Part shown: positions 8,940-17,037 of the stretch, in pieces
How the letters are laid out: every line of letters starts with the position of its first letter
Position numbering within the stretch: the stretch's first letter is position 1
NCBI RefSeq assembly: GCF_023544665.1
Contig: NZ_JAMJFL010000006.1
Coordinates: 1 to 64,000, forward strand
Source of the DNA: Streptomyces sp. YS415
GTDB lineage: Bacteria; Actinomycetota; Actinomycetes; Streptomycetales; Streptomycetaceae
Direction: 5' to 3'
Length of the DNA: 64,000 nt
The notes under the pieces: generated by a model
Database searches by the model: none
What the model was told of the DNA's origin: nothing
What the model saw: the letters and a program-made list of their open reading frames with translations, nothing else
Made by a program: the position numbers and the translations under genes

Positions 8940-8972
8940 GTCCACTCCGCCTCCGTCCACCCAGAAAAACGA

Positions 8973-9016
8973 ATGCTGCCTCCGTATTTCGGTCCAGCGT
9001 AAAACGGAGGCAGCAT
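8973..9016. promoter_or_regulatory. 13-base perfect inverted repeat: twin TetR-operator-like elements or terminator
   Basis: ATGCTGCCTCCGT (8973-8985) is perfectly inverted as ACGGAGGCAGCAT (9004-9016) across an 18-base spacer. Each arm is also an imperfect palindrome with its flank (CGGAgGCaGCaTCCG on the right), which is how single TetR operators look. On the minus strand the second arm is followed within 3 bases by GTTTTT, so it could also terminate the thioesterase transcript. It lies between the thioesterase stop and tetR start. Both roles are compatible. Confidence 0.6.
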
Positions 9017-9054
9017 CCGGTCAATTTTCGGCGCGCACCCGAATGCCGCGTTGC

Positions 9055-9549
9055 TCACACCGACGCCACCCGGGCGGACAGCGACGCCCGGGCTTCCTCC
9101 GACATGATCGGCTCGGCCAGGCGCAGGAGCTGGGCGGAGAGCGGGGCCGGGCGCAGCGTGGCCGGATCGAGGTTCACCTGGGTCCGCCGCCCCGTGGCGT
9201 GCACGGTCGAGCCGTCGGCCGACAGGAGCCGGAATCCGTAGCGGTAGCTCGTCCGTCCCACGTGCTCGATGCAGAAGTGCACGCGGATCTCCCCCATGCG
9301 CGTGATGGGCACCTCGTAGATCAGCTCAAGGCCCCGCACGACGTGCACGACCCGCTCACCGGCCGGGGAGCCCGTGCCGCCGAGGGGCACGTCCCGCGCG
9401 GCCCAGTAAGCAATCATCGCCCGCTCGAACAGCACCGCGTAGCGGCCGTGGTGCACCATGCCGTACGAGTCCAAGTCGTCGAAGTAGACCGGAACCGTCT
9501 CGCGCGCCCCCGGGCTGTTCCGGTGCTCGTTCGTGGCCGTCGTCATCAT
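9055..9549 (-). CDS. Hotdog-fold acyl-CoA thioesterase family protein
   Basis: A 164-residue 4-hydroxybenzoyl-CoA-thioesterase-like protein. The active-site segment DLDSYGMVHHGRY matches the D-x-x-G-x-V/M-x-x-x-x-Y pattern, with the catalytic Asp near residue 27. The helix VLFERAMIAYW and strand RTSYRYGFRLL fit the hotdog fold. Start at one of two adjacent ATG codons (9549 or 9546), 4-7 bases after GAGG. It may hydrolyse acyl-CoA or acyl-ACP, or be an editing enzyme. The closest neighbours are a TetR gene downstream and a divergent alcohol dehydrogenase. Confidence 0.82.
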   Translation of the reverse strand: MMTTATNEHRNSPGARETVPVYFDDLDSYGMVHHGRYAVLFERAMIAYWAARDVPLGGTGSPAGERVVHVVRGLELIYEVPITRMGEIRVHFCIEHVGRTSYRYGFRLLSADGSTVHATGRRTQVNLDPATLRPAPLSAQLLRLAEPIMSEEARASLSARVASV

Positions 9550-9836
9550 CGTGCCTCGTTCCTTTACATCGCTGTTCGAGGGGCACAACGGCCGCAGTCG
9601 GGGTCCGGTTCATCACCGGGCTTGTTGCCGCGGGGCGGGGCGGGGGTGGTGCTCGGCCGGCTTCCCCCGGCCGCCGTCGAACCGGTCCTCCGATCGGCAC
9701 GTTACTGGGGACAGACAGGCGCACATCCGAGGCGTCGGCCCTGACACGGGCGGCCAAGTCGGTGACGGGGAGCGGCCGTTCTGGCCGGTCGCGGTACACA
9801 CTGCCCGCAGACGGGCCGAAGAACAGGAGCGCGCGT

Positions 9837-10844
9837 ATGAAGTCGCTGACCTACACCGGCAAGGGCGAGTTGAGCTGGAGTCATCTGCCGGCGCCCCGCA
9901 TCCGGCAGCCGCACGAGGCGATCGTCGCGCCGGTGGCCGCGACCACCTGTGACCTCGACCGAGCCATGATTGCCGGACACACCCCGTTCCGGGGGCCCTT
10001 CGCGCTCGGACACGAATGTGTGGCCCGCGTCGTCGAACTCGGTTCGGACGTGGCGGGGCTCGCCGTGGGGGACCTCGTGGTCGTTCCCTGGCACGTCGCG
10101 TGCGGAAGCTGCGCTCCGTGCCAGGCGGGCCGCCCCTCCCAGTGCTCCCTCACCCCCGCCTACGCCATGTTCGGGATCCCGCTGGGTGGCGAATGGGGCG
10201 GAATGTTCTCCGAGTTGCTGCTCGTGCCCTGGGCGCGCACTGCCCTCACCCCGCTTCCGGAAGCCGTCAGCGCGGCTGCCGCAGCGGCCGCGTCGGACAG
10301 CCTCACCGATGCGTACAGCGCGGTCTGGACAGGCTTGCGGAATCGACCCGGGCAGCCGGTGCTGGTGGTCGGGGGCCTGACGCACGGCCTGTACGCGTGC
10401 GCCTTCGCGGTGGCGCTGGGCAGTTCGCAGGTCGTGTACGCCGACTCCGACGCGCGTCGGCGCCGCATAGCCGAGTCCTACGGCGCGCAAACCGTCGACA
10501 GCGCCGCCGAGCTGGACGCCGGAGCATTCCCCGTGACGGTGGACGCCTCGGCGGATCCGCGCGGGCTCGCCGCGGGGCTGCGCGCGACCGCACAGGGGGG
10601 CCACTGCCATAGCGTCGGCATTTACTTCGAACCGGTGAAGCTGCCCTTGATGTCGATGTACATGGACGCCGTCACCCTCACCACCGGGCGCCCCGACATC
10701 ACACCGTACCTACCGGCCGTCCTGTCCCTGCTGGCCTCCGGACAGGTGGACCCTCTGCCCGTGTACAGCGACACGCTGGCCTACGACGACCTGCCCGAAG
10801 CCCTGCTCGACCTGCCGGCGAAGCCGCTGGTCCTCTTCGGCTGA
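9837..10844 (+). CDS. Zinc-dependent medium-chain alcohol dehydrogenase
   Basis: A 335-residue MDR-family oxidoreductase. The catalytic zinc site is C38 with D41 and the GHE motif (58-60). The structural zinc loop has C89, C92, C95 and C103 (CGSCAPCQAGRPSQC). A Rossmann segment near VLVVGGLTHGLYACAFAVALG is a weakened GxGxxG (GGLTHG), so the cofactor mode may be atypical. Start ATG 9837 follows AGGAG. It stands alone, convergent with the ECF sigma gene, with only 8 bases between the stops. The alcohol substrate is unknown. Confidence 0.85.
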   Translation: MKSLTYTGKGELSWSHLPAPRIRQPHEAIVAPVAATTCDLDRAMIAGHTPFRGPFALGHECVARVVELGSDVAGLAVGDLVVVPWHVACGSCAPCQAGRPSQCSLTPAYAMFGIPLGGEWGGMFSELLLVPWARTALTPLPEAVSAAAAAAASDSLTDAYSAVWTGLRNRPGQPVLVVGGLTHGLYACAFAVALGSSQVVYADSDARRRRIAESYGAQTVDSAAELDAGAFPVTVDASADPRGLAAGLRATAQGGHCHSVGIYFEPVKLPLMSMYMDAVTLTTGRPDITPYLPAVLSLLASGQVDPLPVYSDTLAYDDLPEALLDLPAKPLVLFG

Positions 10845-10852
10845 GCAGGGAG

Positions 10853-11440
10853 TCAGTTCGCCCCGTGACCTCGTGCGGCGAGCGCCTTCTTCAGGGCGCG
10901 CAGGGCGTAGTACGAGCGCGACTTGGCGGTCCCCGGCGGAATGCTCAGGTGGTCGGCGACCTGGGCGACGCTGCACTCGAGGTAGTACATGAGGCGGATG
11001 ATCTCCCGATGCTGCTCGGTGAGATCGTCGAGGGCGTCGGTGACGAGGTGGGAGGTGAGAAGACGCTCGACGTTGTCGTCGGTGGCGGTCGCGTTGTGCA
11101 GGGTGTCGAGGGCCACGTTCTCGGGCGGCCGGATGGTGCGGGCGCGCCGGTGGTCGATGACCAGGTTCTTGACGACCGTGAACATCCAGGGGCGCGCCTC
11201 GGCGACGTCCAGACCGAGGGCGAGGGCATGCTTCCAGGCACGCAGGGCGGCCTCTTGCAGGATGTCCTCGGCGCGGTGCCAGTCTCCGCCGAGCAGGCGG
11301 GCGGCGTAGCGCAGCAGGAGCGTGCCGTGCTCGGCGTAGAGGCGCCGGATGAACTCCTCCTCGCTGCCGCAGGGGAGGCCGCCGGGTACGGGAGACATGC
11401 GGGTGTTCAGGCTGTGCGGGAGCTCCGCGGTCCGCAACAT
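10853..11440 (-). CDS. ECF RNA polymerase sigma factor (SigL-like)
   Basis: A 195-residue ECF sigma factor. Region 2 spans about 27-95 (LLRYAARLLGGDWHRAEDILQEAALRAWKH, PWMFTVVKNLVIDHRRAR) and region 4 about 135-190 (LTEQHREIIRLMYYLECSVAQVADHLSIPPGTAKSRSYYALRAL). It is the intact counterpart of the broken sigma gene at 2376. No zinc-binding anti-sigma gene adjoins it, so its control is not visible here. The ATG at 11440 has a weak ribosome site; ATG 11398 is an alternative start. Confidence 0.9.
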   Translation of the reverse strand: MLRTAELPHSLNTRMSPVPGGLPCGSEEEFIRRLYAEHGTLLLRYAARLLGGDWHRAEDILQEAALRAWKHALALGLDVAEARPWMFTVVKNLVIDHRRARTIRPPENVALDTLHNATATDDNVERLLTSHLVTDALDDLTEQHREIIRLMYYLECSVAQVADHLSIPPGTAKSRSYYALRALKKALAARGHGAN

Positions 11441-11580
11441 GGGGTGGCGTCCTCATCCGTGATCAGTGTGTTTTCCGTCGCGGACTCACACTGCTGGGCG
11501 GGGCTTGGACGAACCTTGTCGCCACCTTGCCGATCCCCTTTGTCGGGCGGGTAGTTGCAGGGGACCTGCCGGGGCAGTGC

Positions 11581-11925
11581 TCAGGCCGCGCCAGGCATGC
11601 GGGGAAGGTCGGCCATGCTCTTCCGGTACTCGGCGCGCAGGGTGCGCGCGGTACCCTCCCGGCCCAGCCGACGCACCAGGCCCAGGCGCAACTCTCTGCG
11701 CTGCGCCGGTGTCGTCGCGCCCCAGATGCCGTCGTAGGTGAGCGCCGGGTTGTCCAGGGCCCAGATCAGGCAGAGGCGAACCAGTGGGCAGCGGCGGCAC
11801 AGCGCCGTGGCGGCCAGCACCTCGGAGCTGCCCGACGGGTACTGGTCGAGGAAGAAGGCGTCGGAAGCGGTGCACGCCTCGGCGCCGGTCGTGAGCGGCA
11901 TGGGAATGGGCCGTGCGGTGTTCAT
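11581..11925 (-). CDS. WhiB-like iron-sulfur transcriptional regulator
   Basis: A 114-residue Wbl protein. Four cysteines that would bind a [4Fe-4S] cluster are C18, C43, C46 and C52 in the standard C-Xn-C-X2-C-X5-C pattern. They are followed by the turn GIWGATT (66-72), the Wbl beta-turn that contacts sigma region 4, and a basic C-terminus (QRRELRLGLVRRLGR) for DNA. AGGAG precedes ATG 11925. It is divergent from the FAD monooxygenase gene across 250 bases. Wbl proteins work with the principal sigma factor to control development, redox response or antibiotic genes; the target here is unknown. Confidence 0.92.
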   Translation of the reverse strand: MNTARPIPMPLTTGAEACTASDAFFLDQYPSGSSEVLAATALCRRCPLVRLCLIWALDNPALTYDGIWGATTPAQRRELRLGLVRRLGREGTARTLRAEYRKSMADLPRMPGAA

Positions 11926-12177
11926 GAGGTGGTCACTCCTGGGGCACTGCCGGTGGCCGTGCCGCCGCCCGCGTGAGGGTGCGGCGCGCGGTCTCCGGCT
12001 TCTTCGTGGCACAGGGGACTACGACGGTGGGCGCGTGGTGGTTCGGAGGCGGTGGACGCCGTGGTGCGGGCGCGCTTCGCGCAGCGGCCGGAATCGGTCA
12101 GGAAAGTGACCTGTCGAATGAGCAGCGGTCCGCCGGATTCTCTGACGCGAAGACAGTCACTGTTCCAAGGAGTCCGC

Positions 12178-13578
12178 ATGGCACACATCGTGGTGACAGG
12201 CGCCGGTATCGTCGGCAGTTTCGCGTCCATGGTCCTCGCGCAGGTGGGTCACCGTGTGACCCTGCTCGAGCGGGACCCGGTCGGCCGCGAGGCGCTGGAG
12301 GCCCGCCAAGGCGTCAAGCAGTACGAGCAGACGCACATCCTCATGCCGGGCGGCGCCCGCATCCTCGACCAGGAGACGCCCGACGCGGTCCGCCGCATCC
12401 TCGACGCGGGCGGCCGTAGCCACGACATGCTCGCGGGTGTGTGGGCAGCGGGCACCGTCGGCCCCCGGCGGCCCGGCGACGAGCAGTACGAGACGTACGC
12501 CGCCCGGCGGCCGGTGCTGGAAGCCGCCCTCCAGGGGGCTGCCACGGCCACCGACGGCGTGACCCTGCGCGCCGGTTCCCGGGTGCGGGCCCTGCTGACC
12601 GGCGAGCCGCGTGTCGTCGGCCGCCCGCACGTCACCGGCGTCGTCACCGACGACGGCACCCGCATCGAAGCCGACCTCGTCGTGGACGCCTCCGGGCGCC
12701 GCACCGAACTGCCCGCGATGCTGGAACGGCTCGGCGCGACGCCCCTGGTCCACCGTGAGGAGACCGGGTTCCGCTACTACTCGCGGTTCTTCCGCGCCGA
12801 CGACCGCGGCCTGCCCGTGTCCCGCTACTGGCCGCTCACCCACCACGACAGCGTCTCCGTCATCACGGCCCCCGGCGACGGCGACCACTGGTCGGTCACC
12901 CTGGTCACCTCCGGCCGCGACCAGGCCCTGCGCCGGCTGAGCGACAGCGGCGTGTGGGACGCCGTCCTCGCCCTGTACCCGGAGGCCGCGCACTGGGCCG
13001 AAGGCGTCCCCGACGGCGACGTCCGCGTCATGGGCGGTACGGGGACCACGCATCGCCGTTGGGTGAGCGACGGCGAGCCGCTCGTGACGGGCCTGGTCGC
13101 CGTAGGGGACGCCCACATGACGCTCAACCCGCAGTTCGGCATGGGGATGACGGCCGGACTGGGCCAGGCCCAGGTGCTGCGCGACGTCGTACGCCGTACC
13201 GGGCTGGGTGACCCCGCCGACCTCGTGCTCACCCTCGACTCGGAACTGGAGGAGCGGTACTGGCCGATGTGGAACGACGGCGACACCTGGGACCGGCACC
13301 GGCTCGCGGAGGTCGACGCCGAGATCCGCGGCGAGTCGTACTCCACCGACGACCCCGCCTGGGCGCTGCGCACCGCGCTGGACACCGCGGCCACGCTCGA
13401 CGCCGACGTGGTCCGCGGCTTCGGCCGGGTGGCCTCCCAGCTCGCGTCCGCGGAGGAGGCGCTCATCAAGCCCGGTCTGGTGCAGCGGATCGTCGAACTC
13501 GCCGCGGGACACCCGCGTTACGCGCCGGGGGCACCGGACCGGGCAGTGCTGCTGGAGACGGTCGGCCGCCTAGCCTGA
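12178..13578 (+). CDS. FAD-dependent monooxygenase-type oxidoreductase
   Basis: A 466-residue protein. The N-terminal FAD-binding motif is GAGIVG (8-13) in a beta-alpha-beta unit ending LLERD, and the second FAD motif is the GD region VAVGDAHMTLNPQFGMGMT. It resembles geranylgeranyl-reductase/PHBH-like FAD enzymes of actinomycetes, of which many hydroxylate aromatic or polyketide substrates. AAGGAG lies 5 bases before ATG 12178. No carrier or synthase gene adjoins it, so its substrate is unclear. The stop is followed by a strong bidirectional hairpin. Confidence 0.85.
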   Translation: MAHIVVTGAGIVGSFASMVLAQVGHRVTLLERDPVGREALEARQGVKQYEQTHILMPGGARILDQETPDAVRRILDAGGRSHDMLAGVWAAGTVGPRRPGDEQYETYAARRPVLEAALQGAATATDGVTLRAGSRVRALLTGEPRVVGRPHVTGVVTDDGTRIEADLVVDASGRRTELPAMLERLGATPLVHREETGFRYYSRFFRADDRGLPVSRYWPLTHHDSVSVITAPGDGDHWSVTLVTSGRDQALRRLSDSGVWDAVLALYPEAAHWAEGVPDGDVRVMGGTGTTHRRWVSDGEPLVTGLVAVGDAHMTLNPQFGMGMTAGLGQAQVLRDVVRRTGLGDPADLVLTLDSELEERYWPMWNDGDTWDRHRLAEVDAEIRGESYSTDDPAWALRTALDTAATLDADVVRGFGRVASQLASAEEALIKPGLVQRIVELAAGHPRYAPGAPDRAVLLETVGRLA

Positions 13579-13643
13579 GCGGCATGGTACGAGCAGGGCC
13601 GGGGGGCGGGTGGCCCCCCGCGCCCAGCCGCTCAGCCGCTCAG
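13575..13643. terminator. Bidirectional hairpin between convergent genes
   Basis: A nested inverted repeat lies between convergent stops. The outer arms are CTGAGCGGC (13575-13583) and GCCGCTCAG (13627-13635, repeated at 13635-13643). The inner stem is GGGGGGC (13601-13607) with GCCCCCC (13613-13619) around a 5-base loop. There is no T-tract, as is usual in Streptomyces. Confidence 0.6.
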
Positions 13644-14386
13644 TCCAGCGAGTCCCAGAACGTGGTCAGCTCCCATGCGCTGTGCTCGGGATCCTCCAGC
13701 ATCCACCAGTGCCCGAGATCCGGCAGTGCGACGGGGCGCGCGCCGAGGAGTTCGGCCGTCTGCTCGGACAACTCGGCGATCTCGACGTGGTCCTTCTCCG
13801 GGACGAGCACCAGGCCGGGACTCTGCGGCGCGGCGGTCGTCGTCCCCCAGTCGGCGAACACGTTCGGGGTGGCGGACCGGTAGAGCGAGAGGATCGCGTC
13901 ACACATCGTCCGGTCCAGCCGGCCGTGCATGGCCAGGGCGTGCTCCTCGGGCACACCCCAGCCGCGCATCGCGGTCGCCGTGCTCTCGGGGTGGTCCGCA
14001 GGTGTGGTCAGCGCGTGCTCCATGAACGCCTCGCCCGCCGCGGGCGTCTGCCAGATCCGGGCCAACTCGTGCCAGTCGTAGGAGGGGTGGTAGACGCATG
14101 CCACGTCCATCGCCCAACTGCGCAGCGGCACCGCCCCGGTGGTGGCGACCCTGGCGGCCAGCAGCGCGCCCCAGTCGTGACCGACGAGGTCTATCGGGCC
14201 GTCCAGCTCCTTCAGGGCGCCGGCCAGCCAGTCGGCGTAGAACTCCTTCGTCGGGGTGGCCCCCTCCGGCAGCGTGGTGCCGAAGCCGGGCAGGGACAGT
14301 GCGACGCTGTCGCGGCCGAGCAGGGGACGCAGTTCGTCCCACACCTCAGGGGTCTCGGGCACGCCATGAACCAGGACGACGGGCAT
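13640..14386 (-). CDS. Alpha/beta hydrolase with Asp nucleophile (epoxide hydrolase/haloalkane dehalogenase type)
   Basis: A 248-residue alpha/beta hydrolase. The oxyanion motif HGVPET lies at 7-12. The nucleophile elbow is GHDWGA with D71 in place of the Ser of lipases and esterases, which points to epoxide hydrolase or haloalkane dehalogenase chemistry through an alkyl-enzyme ester. The catalytic His is in LGHWWML near the C-terminus. ATG 14386 follows GGAG by 8 bases; longer N-terminal readings have no family resemblance. Confidence 0.85.
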   Translation of the reverse strand: MPVVLVHGVPETPEVWDELRPLLGRDSVALSLPGFGTTLPEGATPTKEFYADWLAGALKELDGPIDLVGHDWGALLAARVATTGAVPLRSWAMDVACVYHPSYDWHELARIWQTPAAGEAFMEHALTTPADHPESTATAMRGWGVPEEHALAMHGRLDRTMCDAILSLYRSATPNVFADWGTTTAAPQSPGLVLVPEKDHVEIAELSEQTAELLGARPVALPDLGHWWMLEDPEHSAWELTTFWDSLD

Positions 14387-14550
14387 GGGTGGGCTCCGTT
14401 TCATCGGGCGACTGGATACACCACTGACTACGTGCGGGGAGCTGGGTCGGTTCGACCCGGTCTGTGGCGATGTGGCAAGCGGGCGCCCAGAGGCGGTGAA
14501 CCGTGGCAATACCACCGACGTTGAAACGAAGACGAGAACAGGAGCAAGGG

Positions 14551-14814
14551 ATGAACGACGTAAGCGCCCCACACCCGGCGGAGGGCCCGCGCACTGGTGA
14601 CACCGTGCTGGTGACCCGGACCCTGCCGGACGGTACGACCCACCGCTTCCGCGGCACCCTGGAGCTGACGGCTCCCCCCGGCGGCTTCAGCGTCACCGGC
14701 GAGGACCTCGGCACCGGCCAGCGCACCCGCGCCTTCTTCCTGGCCGAGGACACCTCACCGGGCACGCGGCAGTCCGTCGAAAAGGTGCCTGTGCCCGGGA
14801 GTTCGACCAGCTGA
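14551..14814 (+). CDS. Hypothetical small protein
   Basis: An 87-residue protein with no recognised domain, rich in Thr, Gly and Arg (TGDTVLVTRTLPDGTTHRFRGTLELTAPP). The pattern suggests a small beta-barrel. AGGAGCAAGGG precedes ATG 14551. No signal peptide or membrane segment is seen. It is divergent from the hydrolase gene and convergent with the lipoprotein gene. Function unknown. Confidence 0.6.
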   Translation: MNDVSAPHPAEGPRTGDTVLVTRTLPDGTTHRFRGTLELTAPPGGFSVTGEDLGTGQRTRAFFLAEDTSPGTRQSVEKVPVPGSSTS

Positions 14815-14818
14815 GGTG

Positions 14819-15187
14819 CTACGCGCAGAGCCGCTTGAAGCTGCTCGCACCTGGCCGGGCGCGGAAGTGGACTTCATGTCCGGCGTCGTCGGTGAAGACG
14901 GCTTCCCTGGCGGACTTCAAGGTCATCGTCCCCCGTTGGGTGGGGTTGTCCCATCCCTCGGGCGGGTTTCCCGAACCGTCGGAGAGGGGGACTTCCGCCT
15001 CGAAGTACGCCGAGCCGATGCGGGCTTCGTCGATTCCGCAGTGCGTGTAGAGGTCGTAGGGGACCGCCCGGCCGGACGGCGGCGATTGGACAGCGCCCAC
15101 GTCCGGGCCACCGGCCGTCGCACAGCCCGTGAGTATCCCGGCCGCCAGCGCGGCGGCGACGACGACTTGCCCAACTCTCTCAGCCAT
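14819..15187 (-). CDS. Putative small lipoprotein
   Basis: A 122-residue protein with a short positively charged start, a hydrophobic stretch and a lipobox ending LTGC (Cys22), so it is probably lipid-anchored outside the membrane. The mature part has two further Cys (CGIDEARIG and the terminal RLCA) that could pair, and a segment PLSDGSGNPPEGWDNPTQRG common in small Streptomyces secreted proteins. The ribosome site before ATG 15187 is weak. Role unknown. Confidence 0.65.
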   Translation of the reverse strand: MAERVGQVVVAAALAAGILTGCATAGGPDVGAVQSPPSGRAVPYDLYTHCGIDEARIGSAYFEAEVPLSDGSGNPPEGWDNPTQRGTMTLKSAREAVFTDDAGHEVHFRARPGASSFKRLCA

Positions 15188-15267
15188 GACCGTCTGACGC
15201 GCAGGCCAAGTCGGCGGTTCCACGGTTTCGTCGCACGGGATGCGGAACACTTCGCCGGGTGATCGTG

Positions 15268-15900
15268 ATGCAGCCCGTTCTGGAGGTATGCGCGCCGGAC
15301 GGCTTCGACCTCTGGCCGGTAGCCGAGTTCAAGCCGCTCGAATTGCTGCCCCTGAGCTGTGGATTGTCACCGGCCGAGGTCGGGACGGCCTTGATGTGCA
15401 TCGCCGGCTGTAATGACCTCGACCCCGACGGCGATCGGCCGCCTCGGCCGGCCGCCGCGCTCGACTCGTTCCTGCACGGACTGCTGACCTTCGACACCCT
15501 CTTCGCGGCCGGCGGCCTGAGGGTCACCGACCACTCCACGGGCGTCACCTTCCGGCCCGGGTGCTGCGATGGCCTGGAGGACTGGCGGGACTGGCACCGG
15601 TTCGTCGACGACGGCAGCATGCTCAGCTTCGGCCATGACCCCGTGTCGCCGATTGCGGAGCGCTTCGGCGACACCGTCCGGCTCACTGTCAACGCAGAGC
15701 GCAGCGACAGCCCGGTGATCGAGCTGGGTGTCGCCGAGCTCCGCCACCTGCTCAGCGGCGCTGAGCGAGACCTGACCGACTTCCTCACGCTGGCGACCGA
15801 ATGGACCTCCAGGCACCTGCCTGGCCACAGCGTTGCCGTCACCGCCGCCGTGGCCCGACTTCTCGGCTTTCCCGCGGCGGCCATGCCGCCTCAGCCATAG
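15268..15900 (+). CDS. Hypothetical protein
   Basis: A 210-residue protein of unknown family, acidic and without signal or membrane segment. Codon use is typical of the window. Start choice lies between GTG 15259 and ATG 15268; neither has a strong ribosome site and the ATG is slightly better placed. It resembles conserved Streptomyces hypothetical proteins of immunity or housekeeping type, but I cannot name a family. It ends 21 bases from the convergent megasynthase stop. Confidence 0.6.
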   Translation: MQPVLEVCAPDGFDLWPVAEFKPLELLPLSCGLSPAEVGTALMCIAGCNDLDPDGDRPPRPAAALDSFLHGLLTFDTLFAAGGLRVTDHSTGVTFRPGCCDGLEDWRDWHRFVDDGSMLSFGHDPVSPIAERFGDTVRLTVNAERSDSPVIELGVAELRHLLSGAERDLTDFLTLATEWTSRHLPGHSVAVTAAVARLLGFPAAAMPPQP

Positions 15901-15921
15901 GCCGCTCCCTCAGCCGCGCCG

Positions 15922-17037
15922 TCACCCCCGCAGCCGACCCACCCCCTCCACGAGCGGTGCCACGACCTGGTCGAGCAGATGCAGTGGCCCAGCAGCGACC
16001 CCGGCCCCCTCCACGGCCTGCCAGTACGCCAGCGCGGTAGGGGCGTCGACCAGGCCCCGTACCAGGGGGACGTCCACGCCGGAGGCGTGCAGCAAGGACT
16101 CCGCTCGGCAGGACGCCAGCGTGCCCGCGATCCCGTATGCGGCCGTGGCCTCGGCAGAGGCGACCGCTTCGGGAAGCCCGTCCGCCAAGGTGCGCCGAGT
16201 GTCACCGACCGTCAACAGGCCCCCGCCGACGACGAGTACGTCCCCCCGCTCCCGCATCCTGGCCAGCGCGCGATCGGAGGCGAAGCAGTGCGGGAAGCTG
16301 TCGTCAACGACGACGGCACCGGGCCGCAGCCGGTCCACGTCGATGAGGTCCCGGTGCCCGCTGACCGCCGCGACGACCAGCCCGGCCCGGTACACGGCGT
16401 CGGGCAGGTCCGGGTCGGAGACGTGGACCGCGATCTCGTCGGCCAGCCCGCGTTGCCGCAGTGTTCGGGCCAGCTCCGCGAGACGTGGGCCGCTGCCGGG
16501 CACATCGCACAACACCAGCCGGGCGGGCGGCCGTTCGGCCAGGGTGAGCAGCAGCTCCAGCGACGAGGCGCCGATAGAGCCGAGCCCCACTACGGCCACC
16601 TCCAGGTCGGCCAGGTCGCCGCCGGTCGCGGTCAGCGCGGCGTTCACCGTGCCGACCACGGAGACGACGGTGGTCGCGTGCCCGGTGGTGACGGAGGCTG
16701 CCGCGGCCCGGTCGGCGCGCAGTACGTCGAAGCCGTAGCCGGTGAGTGAGGGGATCATGCCGGCCAGCGAGACGCACCGGGCGCCGAGTTCGGTGGCCGT
16801 TCGCACGGCCCGCACGGTGTGCGTGACCAGGGCGCGCTCGCCTGCGAGTTCGTCGGCGAAGAGCGGCAGGGCGACGAAGCCGGAGCGGCCCAGCGGCGTA
16901 GTCGTCGTCTCCAGCAGGCGCGGTTCGCCGCCCGGGAACAGCAGGCGGCGGATGTCCTCGCGGGCCGCAGGGGTCTCCGGCAGGCCCGCGAGCCGGGCCA
17001 GATGGGCGGGAGCGGGGAGATAACCGACGAGTGCGGC
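15922..17037 (-). other. AAR-like (acyl-ACP reductase) C-terminal domain of the megasynthase
   Basis: Residues 3574-3944. From memory of the cyanobacterial acyl-ACP reductase family, these blocks correspond in order: opening LVGYLPAPAHL (GLIGHLTSLEA-like); TTGHATTVVSVVGTVNAAL (TTGNTHTxYIICRQVE-like); nucleotide-binding GLGSIG (3724-3729; GATGDIGS-like); GAVVVDDSFP (LVIDGGYP-like); VVGGGLL (LKGGIVEH-like); and SCRAESLL (ACFAEAMLL-like), which puts Cys3883 where AAR has its catalytic cysteine. Length (371) fits a whole AAR (about 340). AAR uses NADPH to reduce a thioester to an aldehyde. That it acts as the release domain here is inference. Confidence 0.72.

Noticed and set aside
15922..17037. 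C-terminal domain of the megasynthase as a thioesterase or SDR-type reductase (R) domain
   Set aside because: No GxSxG serine with an alpha/beta-hydrolase frame and no SDR Tyr-x-x-x-Lys; the block order matches AAR instead.
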